Source: Pelagibacterium limicola
GTDB taxonomy: Bacteria > Pseudomonadota > Alphaproteobacteria > Rhizobiales > Devosiaceae
Direction of reading: 5' to 3'
Length of the DNA stretch: 64,000 bases
Assembly (NCBI RefSeq): GCF_015694405.1
Contig: NZ_JADQDB010000006.1
Span: forward strand, 1 to 64,000
Shown here: piece after piece, positions 1 through 9,110 of the stretch
How positions within the stretch are numbered: the first letter of the stretch is position 1
How the letters are laid out: the number at the start of each line of letters is the position of its first letter
Notes under the pieces: generated by a model
The model's database searches: none
What the model saw: the letters and a program-made list of their open reading frames with translations, nothing else
Told to the model about the DNA's origin: nothing
Made by a program: the position numbers and the translations under genes

Positions 1-106
1 CGTCCGGAGATCGAGTGACAAAGCTTTCGACATGTCCGCCGGCCTCCTCACCCGGCAAACATGATGAATCAGAAACGCGTTGATTTGGGAACCCGCACCG
101 ATTCAT

Positions 107-430
107 TCAGCTCGGGTGACGCTCTAGACCATCCACATTGAGGAAATTGCCGGCCAGTCGCAGCACGAAAATATTTCCCGGCCCCTGATCGAATGCCAAT
201 TCCGGAGAGATTCGGGAATCAGCGCAGCTAAGGACAGCCGCGAATGGCTGCTGAGATTGGGTCCGGGCAGACCGGGTCGCGGAGAAGTCTTCGTTGACTC
301 TTTGGTTGCTCGCGTACCTCGCATTGCCTGCCATCAGCATCGCTAGAGCATCTTGAGGCGTCAGCGTCGAAGGAGGCGGGGGGTTGGGAGGAGGATGCGA
401 CAGGGACGAATTCATGGTCGTGTTTGCCAC
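107..430 (-). pseudogene. Truncated beta-carbonic anhydrase (N-terminal remnant)
   Basis: The 107-residue frame starts with GTG at 430 (an ATG follows five codons later) and carries the beta-class carbonic anhydrase N-terminal signature: a PQDALAMLMAGNARY-type helix, then VLSCADSR, whose Cys and Asp-Arg pair form the zinc site, then the IFVLRLAGNF segment with NVDGL. Full-length members are about 200-240 residues and continue with a second zinc motif (HxxC). Here the reading frame leaves the family straight after NVDGL and stops. No other frame in bases 1-106 restores the missing part. Since the second zinc ligand pair is absent, the protein cannot be an active enzyme of this class. I read it as a gene remnant; assembly error is the alternative. 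Confidence 0.6.
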
Positions 431-932
431 CGTGATTGAACCAATCGAAATGAACGACCACCCGGGCAGTGTCCCCGCTTCTCCCTCGTGGGTCGCCCTA
501 GGCCAACGTCAGATGAGGGGACAATGTTCCGGTTCTGATAGGACTGAAGCGCGTGGCAATGCTTTCGCGCCCTGTCGTCCGCACCGCTAAGCGAACGTCA
601 GCGAAAGCTTCAGCGGGAATTCCGATTGGAGGTGGGTCCAGCTTTCGCGAGACCTCGGCCCGGTACCAACGGTTGTTGGCCCGGCACACCGGGTGGCGGT
701 GTAGCACCTCCACGATACGACAATGGCTACCATCCCGCAGGCAGAGATCGTCAGCCGCAAGGCCCCTTGTACCGTTCAATACCGGCGCGGATGCGAGCAG
801 CCGCGCCGGTTGATGTCCGATTAGACGATCAGGGCGTCCAGGGCATTCATTCCGATCGGATCGGAACCCATGCTCCAAGTCTTTCGATCTTTTTCTATTC
901 GCCTCTCGAATCTTTCGGATTCTGAAGTCGCT
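431..932. other. Gene-poor stretch, nothing recognised
   Basis: Open frames on both strands at about 498-880 show no family motif, no convincing ribosome binding site and no protein-like composition. They could be decayed sequence linked to the broken carbonic anhydrase gene. A weak inverted repeat GAATC-N5-GATTC at 908-922 lies just downstream of the dctP stop codon and might act as a weak terminator on the minus strand. Confidence 0.4.
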
Positions 933-1937
933 CTAGTTTCCGAGAGCGGTCATCAAGATATCGACGATATCGTCTCCAGCCCGTTCGCGAACCATATCCA
1001 CGACGTCGCTTGTCTTTTCCTGGAACTGCGCAAGCTCCTCGGATTCCAGGTCGATAATCGTCATGTGTCCGGCAAGCTGCGCGCGTTGGCTATCCTGTAA
1101 CTCAGCCTGCACTTCCCACTGGAACTTTGTTGCGATTTCGAAACCCTCGTCCACCGCCTGCCTCACGTCCTCGGGCAAGCTATCGTACCACTCCAGATTG
1201 ACCGCGTTTATATTGGCCAAGAGGATATGGTTGGTGTTGACGAGGTGCGTTTGGACTTCATAGAAGCGCTGGCTCAGAATATGACCGTAAGGGTTCTCCT
1301 GAGCGTCGACCACGCCCTGCTGCAATGCGCCGTAGAGCTCCGTGAACGCGATAGGTGTCGGCGCGGCGCCAAGGTTCCGCCAGATCGCTATATGAATCGG
1401 GTTCTCCTGAACGCGAACCCGAAGACCCGCCGCGGCGATGTCGTCAGGCGAGTGCACCGCGACGCCCTTGGTGGTCAGGTTGCGGAAGCCGCCATCCATG
1501 ACACCCATGAACTTGAGCCCCTTTGCTTCCATCGCCGCGCCGATGGCCTGGGCTAGCGCGCCCTCGTTCAACAGCGCATAGCGCGCCTCGTTGTCAGCCG
1601 GGATCACATAAGGGATATCAAAGACGGCAAGCTCTGGGACGAACTGCACTGCGGCCGAGCTCGACATCGGACCGAACTGAATGTCACCGAAGATCGTTCC
1701 CTCCATGATCTCGCGGTCGCCGCCAAGGGCGCCGCCGCCCTGGTCGAGTACTTCCACCCTGCCGTCGCTTCGTTCCTCGATCTCAGACTTAAGGCGCATG
1801 AACGCCTGGTACATCGGGTGGCCGGTGTCCGACAGCGTATGCGCCATGATCATCGTGTGATCCTGGGCCGCCGCCGGTGCAGCGAATGCGGCGACCGACA
1901 GTATGGTTCCGCTCAATAGAATAGTGACAGTACGCAT
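933..1937 (-). CDS. TRAP transporter solute-binding protein, DctP family
   Basis: Periplasmic substrate-binding subunit of a tripartite ATP-independent transporter, which delivers an organic acid to the DctQM membrane complex. The 334-residue product has a signal peptide (residues 1-25, ending AAPAAAQ) and the DctP fold. The conserved arginine segment that usually binds the substrate carboxylate is seen as GLRVRVQ at 171-177, followed by the FTELYGALQQGVVDAQENP family motif. I chose the ATG at 1937 because GGGAG lies just upstream and the signal peptide begins there; the frame is open 69 bases further. It is the last gene of a leftward operon after dctM (gap 47 bases). Ligand identity cannot be read from sequence; the sugar-acid type neighbours suggest a sugar acid or hydroxy acid. 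Confidence 0.9.
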   Translation of the reverse strand: MRTVTILLSGTILSVAAFAAPAAAQDHTMIMAHTLSDTGHPMYQAFMRLKSEIEERSDGRVEVLDQGGGALGGDREIMEGTIFGDIQFGPMSSSAAVQFVPELAVFDIPYVIPADNEARYALLNEGALAQAIGAAMEAKGLKFMGVMDGGFRNLTTKGVAVHSPDDIAAAGLRVRVQENPIHIAIWRNLGAAPTPIAFTELYGALQQGVVDAQENPYGHILSQRFYEVQTHLVNTNHILLANINAVNLEWYDSLPEDVRQAVDEGFEIATKFQWEVQAELQDSQRAQLAGHMTIIDLESEELAQFQEKTSDVVDMVRERAGDDIVDILMTALGN

Positions 1938-1984
1938 GATCTCACTCCCTTGGTTTTTTGAACAATGGACGATTGGGGTTCGCA

Positions 1985-3259
1985 CTAGAACATCATCGGC
2001 AACCACAAAGAGATCGTGGGCACGTAGGTGACGATGGCGAGCCCCAGAATCAGCAAGGAAAGCGGGATCGGCAGCCCCTTGCAGATTTCGACGAGACCCA
2101 GCCGGGTGAGTTGGGTCGCGATGAAGATGTTGGCGCCGACGGGCGGCGTCACGAAGCCAATGGCCAGATTGATGGTCATGATGATGCCGAAGTGGATCGG
2201 ATCCACTCCGAACAGCAGCATCACAGGCAGCAGGATCGGGGTCAGGACGATGATCGCAGCGAGCGTCTCCATCACCATGCCGACCAGCAGCAGAAGGGCG
2301 TTGACCAGAAGCAGGAGCATCAACGGTTCGCTGACGACGCTTGAGACGAAATTGCCCAACATTGCAGGTACGCCCAGCAGATTGAGAACTCGGCCAAGCG
2401 CCGCGCCGGTGCCCGCAATGATCAGGATCGGGGCGATGGTGAGCGCACTTCGCCCGACCACCCGGATCAATTGCACCAAGCTCAGTTCGCGGAAGATGAA
2501 CAACGAAACCAAGGCACTGTAGGCAACGGCGATCGCGGCCGCTTCAGTGGGTGTGAAGACGCCGCCATAAATGCCCCCAAGAACGACCACCGGTGCCAGT
2601 AGCGCCCAGAAGCTGCTGCGGACAGCTTTTAGGAACGGGATGTCGCCGGCTGTCGTGCGGATTCGGTCCTTGTTGCGCGTTCCGTACCAGAAGGCGTAGG
2701 CCATCAGCAGGCCGCCGATCACCAGGGCGGGCCCGATGCCGGCCAGGAACAGCTTGCTGACCGACACATTTGCGGCCATGCCGTAAATGATCATCGGTAT
2801 CGAAGGGGGCACGATCACACCCAGCGTACCCGCTGTGATGACCAGCACTGTCGCGAAGCGCTTTTCGTACCCATTGTCCGTCAGAAGCGGAATGGCCATG
2901 GAACCGATGGCGGCGACCGTGGCGGGGGACGACCCAGAAATGGCGCCGAAGAGAATACAGGCCGCAACGGTCGAGATAGCCAAACCGCCGTTCAGGTGCC
3001 CAAGGATCGCGTCGGCGAAATTGAACAGGCGGCGGGCGAGGCCGCCAGCCGTCATGATGTCACCGGCAACCATAAAGAGGGGGACCGCAAGCAGCGGAAA
3101 CGAGTCGAGCGCGGTAACGATCGTACGGACGACCTGGCTGGGATTAATCGGTGCCCCAAGCCATCCCGGAACGAACGAAGCAAGGCCAATGGCGACGGCG
3201 ATAGGAATGGTGAGGAACAGCAAGAGGATGAATGAGCCCAATGCCAGCGCGGGGTACAT
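1985..3259 (-). CDS. TRAP transporter large permease, DctM family
   Basis: Twelve-helix-type large membrane subunit (424 residues) that couples sodium or proton entry to uptake of the substrate delivered by the DctP protein. The protein is almost wholly hydrophobic and shows the family landmarks: a first helix FILLLFLTIPIAVAIGLA, the motif FAVPLFMVAGDIM-like (residues about 50-60), GAISGSSPATVAAIGSMAIP with the conserved SGSSxAT segment, and a C-terminal GFVTPPVGANIF loop. The start is the ATG at 3259, which overlaps the dctQ stop codon as TGATG, so translation is probably coupled. The frame is open for 162 bases upstream, but that sequence is coding in dctQ in another frame. Confidence 0.93.
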   Translation of the reverse strand: MYPALALGSFILLLFLTIPIAVAIGLASFVPGWLGAPINPSQVVRTIVTALDSFPLLAVPLFMVAGDIMTAGGLARRLFNFADAILGHLNGGLAISTVAACILFGAISGSSPATVAAIGSMAIPLLTDNGYEKRFATVLVITAGTLGVIVPPSIPMIIYGMAANVSVSKLFLAGIGPALVIGGLLMAYAFWYGTRNKDRIRTTAGDIPFLKAVRSSFWALLAPVVVLGGIYGGVFTPTEAAAIAVAYSALVSLFIFRELSLVQLIRVVGRSALTIAPILIIAGTGAALGRVLNLLGVPAMLGNFVSSVVSEPLMLLLLVNALLLLVGMVMETLAAIIVLTPILLPVMLLFGVDPIHFGIIMTINLAIGFVTPPVGANIFIATQLTRLGLVEICKGLPIPLSLLILGLAIVTYVPTISLWLPMMF

Positions 3260-3813
3260 CAGCGGCCCTCCCGGTTGTCCGGCTCGACCACCCCGGAAAG
3301 CGTCGCAATGGTCTCCTGTGCGGCAGGAGGGACGCCATTGCGAAGCTGGAGATAGATTTGCTGGAGGGCGCGAATGATGGAGGCTACAGCGCCTACCGGC
3401 AGTGCGAGATAAACGCACCACATGGGAATTTCGAGGGATGGTGAAAGCTGGTTCATCTGCTGCACGCGCAGCACGAATGGCACGCTGTAGTATGTGATGA
3501 CTGCGCTAAAGCAGATTATCCCGACCATCGAGATCATCCGGAAAAGGCCGATCGAACGCGGGCCGAACAGCACCGGCGCGAAATCGACAACAATATGGCG
3601 CGACTCCTTCACCGCGAGGCTGGTGCCAATCATCGTGCACCAGATCAGCAGATACCGCGCCAATTCCTCGGCCCAGACCAGAGGATTGTTCACCACATAG
3701 CGCATGAAGACCTGCGCCACGAGGATCACCGAGATGGCCACGAGGATTGCCGTCAAAAGGTAGGCCTCGGCTTTGCGATCTATAAATCTGAGAACTGACA
3801 TGTCAGTCACCAT
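3259..3813 (-). CDS. TRAP transporter small permease, DctQ family
   Basis: Small membrane subunit (184 residues, four predicted helices) that joins DctM. Family features are the first helix followed by FMRYVVNNPLVWAEELARY, the typical FxRYxxNxPxxWxEExAR motif, and the later W-x-xxxG and RHIVVDF residues seen in DctQ proteins. The start is uncertain: ATG at 3813 gives the longest form but has no Shine-Dalgarno sequence, whereas the ATG at 3801 follows GGTGAC at good spacing and loses only four residues. The gene overlaps dctM by one base. Residues after the last helix are polar and poorly conserved, as usual. Confidence 0.9.
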   Translation of the reverse strand: MVTDMSVLRFIDRKAEAYLLTAILVAISVILVAQVFMRYVVNNPLVWAEELARYLLIWCTMIGTSLAVKESRHIVVDFAPVLFGPRSIGLFRMISMVGIICFSAVITYYSVPFVLRVQQMNQLSPSLEIPMWCVYLALPVGAVASIIRALQQIYLQLRNGVPPAAQETIATLSGVVEPDNREGR

Positions 3814-3843
3814 CGGTGGGCCGGCCGAGCGGAAGCCGGTGTT

Positions 3844-4797
3844 TCAAAGAAGGTTGCGGGGCACACGCCCCTCTAGCGCATCGACCACCGCGCGCGCGGT
3901 GATCAATCCTATGCTGCTGTAGGTTTCGTAGGTCTCTGCGGCGGTATGCGGCGTCGTCACGAGACCCGGCACATTGAGCAGCGGATTGCCCGGATCAACT
4001 GGTTCGGTCTCGTAGACGTCGATCGCTGCCCCACGCAGCCTGCCGCTGTCCAGAGCAGTCTTGAGGGCCGTTTCATCGACCAGCGCACCGCGCGCTGTGT
4101 TGATGAAGTAGGCGCCGGCCTTCATGCACTCAAAGGCCTCGGCATTCATGAAATGTCTGGTCTCGGGCAGGCTGGGCAGCATGGCGCAGACGATGTCCGA
4201 GCGGCTCAGGACCTCCTTGGCGTCCACCATCTCGACGTTGAGGGTTCTGGCGGCCTCGAAATCGGGAAACTTGTCGTGGGCAATGACCGTGACGTCGAAG
4301 CCGCTCAGTTTCCTTGCGATCATACGCGCAATATTTCCAAAGCCGAGTATGCCGACGGTGCGGCCCGAGAGTTCCTCGCCGACGAATCGGTCCCACGCCC
4401 CCTGCCGAGTCGTAGCGTGAAGCTGCGGGATATTGCGCATCGCAGCGAGAACCAGCCCGATCGTCAACTCGGCCACGGCATTGGCGTTGCCACCGGCGGC
4501 GTTGGTCACCTTGATACCTCGCGCGCGCGCCGCCTCGATATCGATATTGTCGACACCTACGCCAAAACGGGCGATCACCTTGAGCCGCGGCGCCAAGGCG
4601 AACACCGCCTCGTTCCAGTTGTCCACGCCGGCCACGACCGCGTCTGCCCTCTCCACGCGCTGGGCAAGCTCCTCGAAGGTCATCGGTCGACCGAAGGTGT
4701 TCTCGATGACGCTGCAATTGTTGGACTCGAGCAGCGCCTTACCCTCGCCGCAGAGGCGGGAATAGTTCGTGGCGGTCACGAGCACGGTGCGGGACAT
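3844..4797 (-). CDS. D-2-hydroxyacid dehydrogenase (PGDH-like)
   Basis: NAD(P)-dependent dehydrogenase of the D-isomer 2-hydroxyacid family, 317 residues. The Rossmann motif is LGFGNIA at 151-157, where the third glycine of GxGxxG is replaced by Ala, a common variant. The catalytic triad positions are R236 in NTARGALVD, E264 in DVYETEP and H284 in TPHTAAET. The N-terminal segment ARFGVGVDNID is typical of phosphoglycerate dehydrogenase-like enzymes, but the ACT regulatory domain of serine-pathway SerA is missing. Its position between a DapA-like aldolase and a TRAP transporter makes a catabolic role on a hydroxy or keto acid more likely than serine biosynthesis. The ATG at 4797 is preceded by GAGGAG. 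Confidence 0.88.
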   Translation of the reverse strand: MSRTVLVTATNYSRLCGEGKALLESNNCSVIENTFGRPMTFEELAQRVERADAVVAGVDNWNEAVFALAPRLKVIARFGVGVDNIDIEAARARGIKVTNAAGGNANAVAELTIGLVLAAMRNIPQLHATTRQGAWDRFVGEELSGRTVGILGFGNIARMIARKLSGFDVTVIAHDKFPDFEAARTLNVEMVDAKEVLSRSDIVCAMLPSLPETRHFMNAEAFECMKAGAYFINTARGALVDETALKTALDSGRLRGAAIDVYETEPVDPGNPLLNVPGLVTTPHTAAETYETYSSIGLITARAVVDALEGRVPRNLL

Positions 4798-4836
4798 TGA
4801 CTTATACTCCTCGGGCGATTCCTGGGCTCGAAACTA

Positions 4837-5775
4837 TTAGAGACCGATCAGCGTCTTGCAGCGCGCGCTCAGGCTCTGCATCTGCGCGATCGTGGTTGGG
4901 AAATGCAGGTCGTCGAAGCTGCCGATTGGCCGGCTGCGACATATGCGGCTTTCAAATGTGCCGATCTGCCTGTGATAGTCTTTGGCGCTCACCGGATAGT
5001 CGAGATATTCGGACAGGGCGCTGACTGTCAGGATCTCGGCCAGCATCTCGGCCTTCTCGGGCTGCGCCTGCCAGTTTTCGACCAGCCAGACATACAGCGC
5101 GGGGTGGAAGTTCGCCATTACACCCGAATAGCCATGGCCTCCGGCTTTCAGACTCCCCAGAAGCGTCTGGGCATTCGCGTTCAGCAGATGCAAGGGGGTG
5201 CCAGCGACGAGCTGTAACCGCCGCTTGATCGTTTCTTCGTTGCAGCAGGTGTCCTTGATGAAGGTGTAACGTCCAGACTTGGCACACCACGAGATCGTCG
5301 CATCAGTCAGCAGCCGCTTATAGGGATAGGGGCATTCATAGACGCCCAACGCCACTTCGGGAATCGCCTCGGTGAGGCGCTGCAAGTTTTCAAGCGCCGT
5401 TTCATCGGGCTGGTCGGCCGTCGCAAGGCGATTGGAGATCAGGATCGCGCTCTCGACGCCGGTATCGGCGATAGCATGGAGTTGCTCGACCTGCTGGGAG
5501 CAGGAGTCGGCGGTATGTCCAGAAGCCACCACCGGCACGCGCCCATCTGCATACGCGACGATGAAACGGGTTAACTCGATCGATTCCTTGTCCGAGAGGA
5601 AGAACATCTCGCTCGACTGGCAATTGGCAAAGAGGCCGTGAACACCGCTCGCGATATACCAGTCGATCAGTCGCTCGAGAGAACGCCAGTCGATCTCGAG
5701 GTTGTCCCTGAAAGGGGTCAACATGACCGGCCAAACGCCAGAATGGCGGTCGAGTGTGGAAATGGAAGCGCTCAA
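4837..5775 (-). CDS. DapA/NanA-family aldolase or dehydratase
   Basis: TIM-barrel protein of the dihydrodipicolinate synthase superfamily (312 residues), whose members form a Schiff base with pyruvate or a 2-keto acid. The family Tyr is seen as Y146 in YECPYPYK and the Schiff-base Lys as K174 in FIKDTCC. The N terminus GVWPVMLTPF followed by a barrel strand and VHGLFANCQSSEMFFLS corresponds to the GTTGE region, but the GTTGE pair of threonines of true DapA is changed to QSSEM, so this is not a lysine-biosynthesis enzyme. It starts with TTG at 5775 after GAGGA. As first gene of the operon with the dehydrogenase and the TRAP genes, it probably cleaves or dehydrates the imported compound. Exact substrate unknown. 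Confidence 0.85.
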   Translation of the reverse strand: MSASISTLDRHSGVWPVMLTPFRDNLEIDWRSLERLIDWYIASGVHGLFANCQSSEMFFLSDKESIELTRFIVAYADGRVPVVASGHTADSCSQQVEQLHAIADTGVESAILISNRLATADQPDETALENLQRLTEAIPEVALGVYECPYPYKRLLTDATISWCAKSGRYTFIKDTCCNEETIKRRLQLVAGTPLHLLNANAQTLLGSLKAGGHGYSGVMANFHPALYVWLVENWQAQPEKAEMLAEILTVSALSEYLDYPVSAKDYHRQIGTFESRICRSRPIGSFDDLHFPTTIAQMQSLSARCKTLIGL

Positions 5776-6118
5776 GATATCGTCATCCTCTTTTCGTCAT
5801 AGATCGGCAAAGAGGTCGCGCTCCGCGAGCATCCTTCAGGACGCACGGCTAGAACTCACGCGCGCGAAATCGCGCTCGGAAAATGAGCCCTGATGTCGTG
5901 AATTCTCCTCACCCGCTGAACTTGCTCACACAAGTTAGCAAAGGACATTTAGCATGGGATTGGAAGAGCTGCAAGTGGGTAGCGCTATAGTGCGGTTTGC
6001 AGAGAAAGCAAGGTTCGCTGACACGCCGCGCGGGTTGCCAGTGGCTTATCCGACAAATACAAATCGAGCCGGGGTAGCGTTGGGGCGGCTGGCGGCCCGG
6101 GACTGAAAGCGAGAGTCG
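5776..6118. other. Divergent promoter region of aldolase/TRAP operon and lacI-type gene
   Basis: No gene is supported in these 343 bases. The stretch must hold the promoters of the leftward catabolic operon and of the rightward LacI-type regulator. Its most regular element is the AACTTG-N6-CAAGTT palindrome described separately. Confidence 0.6.
5919..5936. promoter_or_regulatory. Candidate operator, AACTTG-N6-CAAGTT
   Basis: A perfect 6-bp inverted repeat with a 6-bp spacer (AACTTGCTCACACAAGTT) lies 144 bases upstream of the aldolase start and 183 bases upstream of the LacI-type gene. LacI-family proteins bind such symmetric 14-20 bp sites, so this is a reasonable operator candidate. The usual central CpG of many LacI-family operators is absent, which lowers confidence. 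Confidence 0.4.
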
Positions 6119-7123
6119 ATGCCAAAGACGATTAAGGAAATCGCGCACGACACCGGGTACTCGCGGACGACCGTGACACTGGTCATCAACGGGAAAGCGG
6201 ACAACTACCGGATCAGTCCAAAGGCAAAAGCGGCCATCGAAGCCTATATCGCCAAGCACGGCTATCGCTATAATCAGGCAGCCCGAAGCCTGAAGCTCGC
6301 ACGAAGCCACACCATCGGCCTGATTGTTCCCGACATTGGCAATGCATTCTTTGCCCGGGTCGCGGCAGCGTTGGAGCGCCGATGCCGGCAGGAGGGGTTC
6401 GTGCTGGTTACCACCTCGACGGGGGAAGATCCGGCCATCGAACGCCTGGCACTCGAGAATTTTGCGGCCCGAGGGGTGGACGGGGTCGTTCTAACGCCCA
6501 GCGAGCCGAGACGCCGACTTCCCGCCGGCTCCCGAAAGGGCGAACTGCCCACTGTCCAGTTCGATCGCTACTACGAAGGCGACGGTGGATTTGTGGTGAC
6601 CAGCCACCACTTTGCCAGCGCTGAGTTGTTGACCGAGCGTGTTCTCGAGGCTGGCGCGACCGACATCGCCTTCCTAACCGGTAGTCCTTCGAATCCCACC
6701 ACCCTCCAGCGTATCAAGGGGTTTGAGAGCATTACGGCGGACCATCGTCGCGCCAGGACCATGTTTCATGTCTGCTCGTCCGATATGGATACCGAAGAGG
6801 GCGGGCATGGGCTGATGATGGACTTTCTTGATAATCACCACCGCCTCCCCCAGGGCCTCCTTTTCGGCTCGCTGCTGATCTTCCATGGGGCCATGCGCGC
6901 GATCCGCACGCGCCTGGGCTCCATACCGACAACCTTGATCGTCGGAACCTTTGCGGAGTCCAACATCATCGAGTATCTGCCCAATCCTGTATTTGTGGTT
7001 CGCCAGAACGAGAGTGAACTGGCCGAACAGGCTTTCCGTACCCTTGCGCAACTGATGCGCAAGGAGACACCGGAAGAGCACGTCCACTTCGTCGCTACCG
7101 ATCTGGTCCAATACCGCCTCTAG
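6119..7123 (+). CDS. LacI-family transcriptional regulator
   Basis: DNA-binding repressor of the LacI/GalR family, 334 residues against a usual 330-350. The N-terminal helix-turn-helix is clear: TIKEIAHDTGYSRTTVTLVING at 4-25, followed by the hinge helix region NQAARSLKLARSHTIGLIVPDI. In this hinge the common LxxAR...T.IG pattern is present. The rest is a periplasmic-binding-protein-like sensor domain with FFARVAAALERRC and a C-terminal dimerisation lobe. It is divergent from the aldolase-dehydrogenase-TRAP operon, which it most likely controls in response to the transported compound or a product. The start ATG at 6119 follows a weak GAGAG. Confidence 0.92.
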   Translation: MPKTIKEIAHDTGYSRTTVTLVINGKADNYRISPKAKAAIEAYIAKHGYRYNQAARSLKLARSHTIGLIVPDIGNAFFARVAAALERRCRQEGFVLVTTSTGEDPAIERLALENFAARGVDGVVLTPSEPRRRLPAGSRKGELPTVQFDRYYEGDGGFVVTSHHFASAELLTERVLEAGATDIAFLTGSPSNPTTLQRIKGFESITADHRRARTMFHVCSSDMDTEEGGHGLMMDFLDNHHRLPQGLLFGSLLIFHGAMRAIRTRLGSIPTTLIVGTFAESNIIEYLPNPVFVVRQNESELAEQAFRTLAQLMRKETPEEHVHFVATDLVQYRL

Positions 7124-7284
7124 TATTTCGAAGACGATAGACACGTCGACCCTCACCAGCCTGACAGCTCTTGGTGGGCTGCGGCCGCTCGCTCCCACTC
7201 GCCCCGGCCGTTCCGCATGGATTGCTGGATTGCTGGATTGTCTAGAACTAGGCAACCACAAGTCGACCGTATCTGGATGGAGGG

Positions 7285-9105
7285 TTAGCACGCATAGCAG
7301 CGCAAAGCTGATAATGCGCGAGGACCTGTCAGGATCGTGTTTCTGGCTACTTTGCGGTGGGGATTGAGATCGTAGCCCGGCGTTGTATTGGGGCATATGT
7401 CGAAACGTGGAAAATTCGAAGATGCAATTTCCAGCCGGATGCGATGTCCGTTCATGAACCGGTTGGCGGTCGGATAGAGAGGAATCTCGAGGAGCACGGG
7501 CTGGTTCGGCACCAATGGGACAGCCTTGTCGAACCCTTCGCGGTAACAGGCCCGCAGCACGCCATCGCATAAGTTCATGGCAAATCCGTCCGGATAAACA
7601 TCAACCAGCTTGGCGGTGAAGTCGGCATTCTCAGCGTCCGATTGGGCAAATAGAACTAGCCGCATATCGCCAATGAGCACGACGTCCTCGGTCAACGGCT
7701 CGGTCTCGAACACCAAGACGTCGTCGCGCTCTGCAGTTGCAGGGGCCGTTTCGTCCCCGCCAAAAAACCGCGCATCAGCGCGTTGGTCATAGGCCCCACC
7801 TTCCATCAGCGGGGCGCCCGAGGTGATCGGCCCGCCAATGGTCGGTACGGGATTGGCAGGGTCGGCAATAAAGTCGTGACGGCTGTCGCTCGTAGGCGGG
7901 GTAAAGGACAACCTGCCGCCAGTGTCGAGATAGAGTGAAATCGGCTCGGCTTGCTCTGGAGGCCATTGCGTTGCGCTGATCCACTGACCACCGTGGTCCC
8001 GGCGACCATTCGCCAGGTTCCTGCCTGTACCGCCACCCATGACGAACACGCGAACCGGCGCGCCTTGCGGTGGCATGCCATTGAACACATCGCGAAAATA
8101 GCCGATGCGCCACGAGACGAAATCCTGTCCCATCCCGGCATCAAAAGTCGCCTCCGGTCCGAAATCCACCTCTCCGGCATGGGTTTTCGAGCGTGCGCCA
8201 TGTGTCCACGGGCCGAGGATGAGCGACGTCGGGTGCCCCAACGCCTTAAGTCCGGAATAATTCTCCACCGCTGTCACAGCGTAAGGATCATACCATCCTG
8301 AAATGTGCACCGAGGGAACGACCGGCATGCGGTCATAAAAACCTGCTGCATAAAGGGAGGGGATCTTCCAATAGTCGTCAAACAGCGTCTTTTCCCACTG
8401 CTCGAACAGATAATTTTCATAGCCCGGCACGGCGGCGAGGGGGGAATTGCCCCGCGACCAAGGCATCTTGCCGAACCAGTCCCTAATGTCGATTGCCTCT
8501 ATCTTGGCGCGTTTCTCCGGATCGGCTGCGACCTCGCGACTACGCAGGGCGTGGCGAAAGGCCCAAGTGGCCTGCTTGAGTTCGAGCGCGCCGCCATAGC
8601 GGATGCCGCCCTGATAGGCATTAGAAAAGCCCCCGCAATCGAGCAGCATGGCCTTTAGCCCCGGCGGATTGAGCGCGGCGGCTGACATCTGAGTGTGAGC
8701 CGAGTAGCTCAGCCCCATAGTACCGATGCGCCCGTCGCACCAGCCCTGACGAACAAGCCAGGCTATGGTATCGAAACCGTCCTCGGCCTCGCCACGATAT
8801 TTGGTGAATCGCCCTTCGGACCGGTAGCGCCCACGGCAATCCTGAAAGACAACGGCAAATCCTGCGCCAACGAAAAATCCCGCAAGTTCCTCGCGCCCGA
8901 ACACCTCCGGGTGATCCAAGGTGAACTCGTTGGCGCGCGGTTCGGTCTTGTCGTACGGTGTGCGTTCCATGAGAACGGGCCATGGTCCGTCCCCTTGCGG
9001 AAGGAAAACATCGGTGGCCAACCTTATGCCATCTCGCATGGGCACCATCACGTCGCGTATGACAGTGGCCACAATAGAGGGTGCGGGTTTGGCCATCGAT
9101 ATCAT
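7285..9105 (-). CDS. CocE/NonD-family serine hydrolase (Xaa-Pro dipeptidyl-peptidase-like)
   Basis: Alpha/beta-hydrolase of the CocE/NonD/PepX type (606 residues). The N-terminal catalytic part has the family start VPMRDGIRLATDVFLP, the segment VVFQDCRGRYRSEG at 86-98 and the nucleophile elbow GLSYSAHTQ with Ser133; most relatives have GxSYGG here, so the elbow is slightly unusual. The C-terminal half (after about residue 360) is the jelly-roll domain of the family, ending with the typical RIRLEIASSNFPRFDICPNT segment. Members cleave esters or amide bonds, including proline peptides and acylated antibiotics. The gene starts five bases after the binding-protein stop, so it is part of the peptide-type ABC operon and probably processes the imported compound. 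No signal peptide is seen, so it is likely cytoplasmic. Confidence 0.9.
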   Translation of the reverse strand: MISMAKPAPSIVATVIRDVMVPMRDGIRLATDVFLPQGDGPWPVLMERTPYDKTEPRANEFTLDHPEVFGREELAGFFVGAGFAVVFQDCRGRYRSEGRFTKYRGEAEDGFDTIAWLVRQGWCDGRIGTMGLSYSAHTQMSAAALNPPGLKAMLLDCGGFSNAYQGGIRYGGALELKQATWAFRHALRSREVAADPEKRAKIEAIDIRDWFGKMPWSRGNSPLAAVPGYENYLFEQWEKTLFDDYWKIPSLYAAGFYDRMPVVPSVHISGWYDPYAVTAVENYSGLKALGHPTSLILGPWTHGARSKTHAGEVDFGPEATFDAGMGQDFVSWRIGYFRDVFNGMPPQGAPVRVFVMGGGTGRNLANGRRDHGGQWISATQWPPEQAEPISLYLDTGGRLSFTPPTSDSRHDFIADPANPVPTIGGPITSGAPLMEGGAYDQRADARFFGGDETAPATAERDDVLVFETEPLTEDVVLIGDMRLVLFAQSDAENADFTAKLVDVYPDGFAMNLCDGVLRACYREGFDKAVPLVPNQPVLLEIPLYPTANRFMNGHRIRLEIASSNFPRFDICPNTTPGYDLNPHRKVARNTILTGPRALSALRCYAC

Positions 9106-9110
9106 ATCGC

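Noticed and set aside
498-878. 126-residue minus-strand frame in the left gene-poor region
   Set aside because: Composition is Arg/Pro-rich as in GC-rich chance frames, no family motif, and overlapping frames on the plus strand are equally open.
7220-7240. Short tandem repeat GATTGCTG downstream of the hydrolase operon
   Set aside because: Only two and a half copies of eight bases; too small to call a functional repeat.
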